From contig USBO01000038.1 in the NCBI GenBank assembly GCA_900552955.1, positions 1 through 14,367 on the forward strand: 14,367 bases of DNA, written 5' to 3'. Shown in pieces: positions 14,311-14,367 of this stretch. Each line of letters starts with the position of its first letter. Within the stretch, counting starts at the first letter, position 1. The notes under the pieces are model-generated. The model did no database searches and was not told the origin of the DNA. It saw nothing but the letters and a program-made list of their open reading frames with translations. This stretch comes from an uncultured Alistipes sp. (GTDB taxonomy: Bacteria > Bacteroidota > Bacteroidia > Bacteroidales > Rikenellaceae). The translations under genes were made by a program, and so were the position numbers.

Positions 14311-14338
14311 ATCGTTTTGCAAAAAATAGAGTGATGGT

Positions 14339-14367
14339 TCAGAATTGTTCCAGCCAGTCGAGCACGT
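14339..14367 (-). CDS. C-terminal end of an unidentified protein
   Basis: On the minus strand the window edge reads as VLDWLEQF followed by TGA (14339-14341). The peptide is an amphipathic helix end typical of real C termini, and the stop is 28 bases from the mtlD start, consistent with an upstream operon gene. Eight codons are too few to name a product. Confidence 0.4.

Overview
The window looks like chromosomal DNA from a GC-rich member of the Bacteroidota, most likely an Alistipes-like (Rikenellaceae) gut bacterium. The evidence is the gene content (DUF4251 and DUF4136 lipoproteins, a Bacteroides-type M49 dipeptidyl peptidase with the HECLGH motif, DUF456, M16 lipoprotein), promoters of the Bacteroidota TTTG-N19/20-TAnnTTTG type, and the absence of Shine-Dalgarno sites ahead of the genes. 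Taxonomy is inferred from recalled families, not from a search.

Layout. (1) Bases 1-623, minus strand: the first ~116 codons of a U32-family peptidase run into unrelated sequence near base 276-291. The outer ~290 bases carry a different open frame with its own protein-like composition. This reads as an assembly chimera or a rearrangement end. (2) Bases 624-890: a divergent intergenic region with several hairpins, a -7 box for each neighbour, and an orphan intrinsic terminator. (3) Bases 891-2374, plus: serS, then a 55-residue 2[4Fe-4S] ferredoxin with its own promoter embedded in the end of serS. (4) Bases 2524-3102, minus: a DUF4251 lipoprotein, converging on the ferredoxin. (5) Bases 3173-7952, minus: a probable operon panC-panD-DUF456 membrane protein-M16 lipoprotein peptidase, with a perfect 22-bp hairpin after the last gene. 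(6) Bases 7953-8341: a divergent regulatory region holding the panC promoter and, facing the other way, three tandem 73-74-bp repeats, each containing a complete promoter-like -33/-7 pair. (7) Bases 8342-10363, plus: M49 dipeptidyl peptidase III lipoprotein and terminator. (8) Bases 10723-12024, plus: DUF4136 lipoprotein plus outer-membrane beta-barrel protein, ending at a terminator shared with the convergent genes. (9) Bases 12105-14367, minus: the last codons of an unknown gene, mtlD, and a secreted glycerophosphodiester phosphodiesterase.

Functionally this is mostly housekeeping (Ser-tRNA charging, electron transfer, pantothenate/CoA synthesis, mannitol-1-phosphate oxidation) together with envelope-localised hydrolases. 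I found no phage, CRISPR, transposase, rRNA or tRNA. The most unusual structure is the three-unit promoter-repeat array at 8121-8322. The most important caution is the chimeric left edge. I do not see a clearly new multi-gene system.
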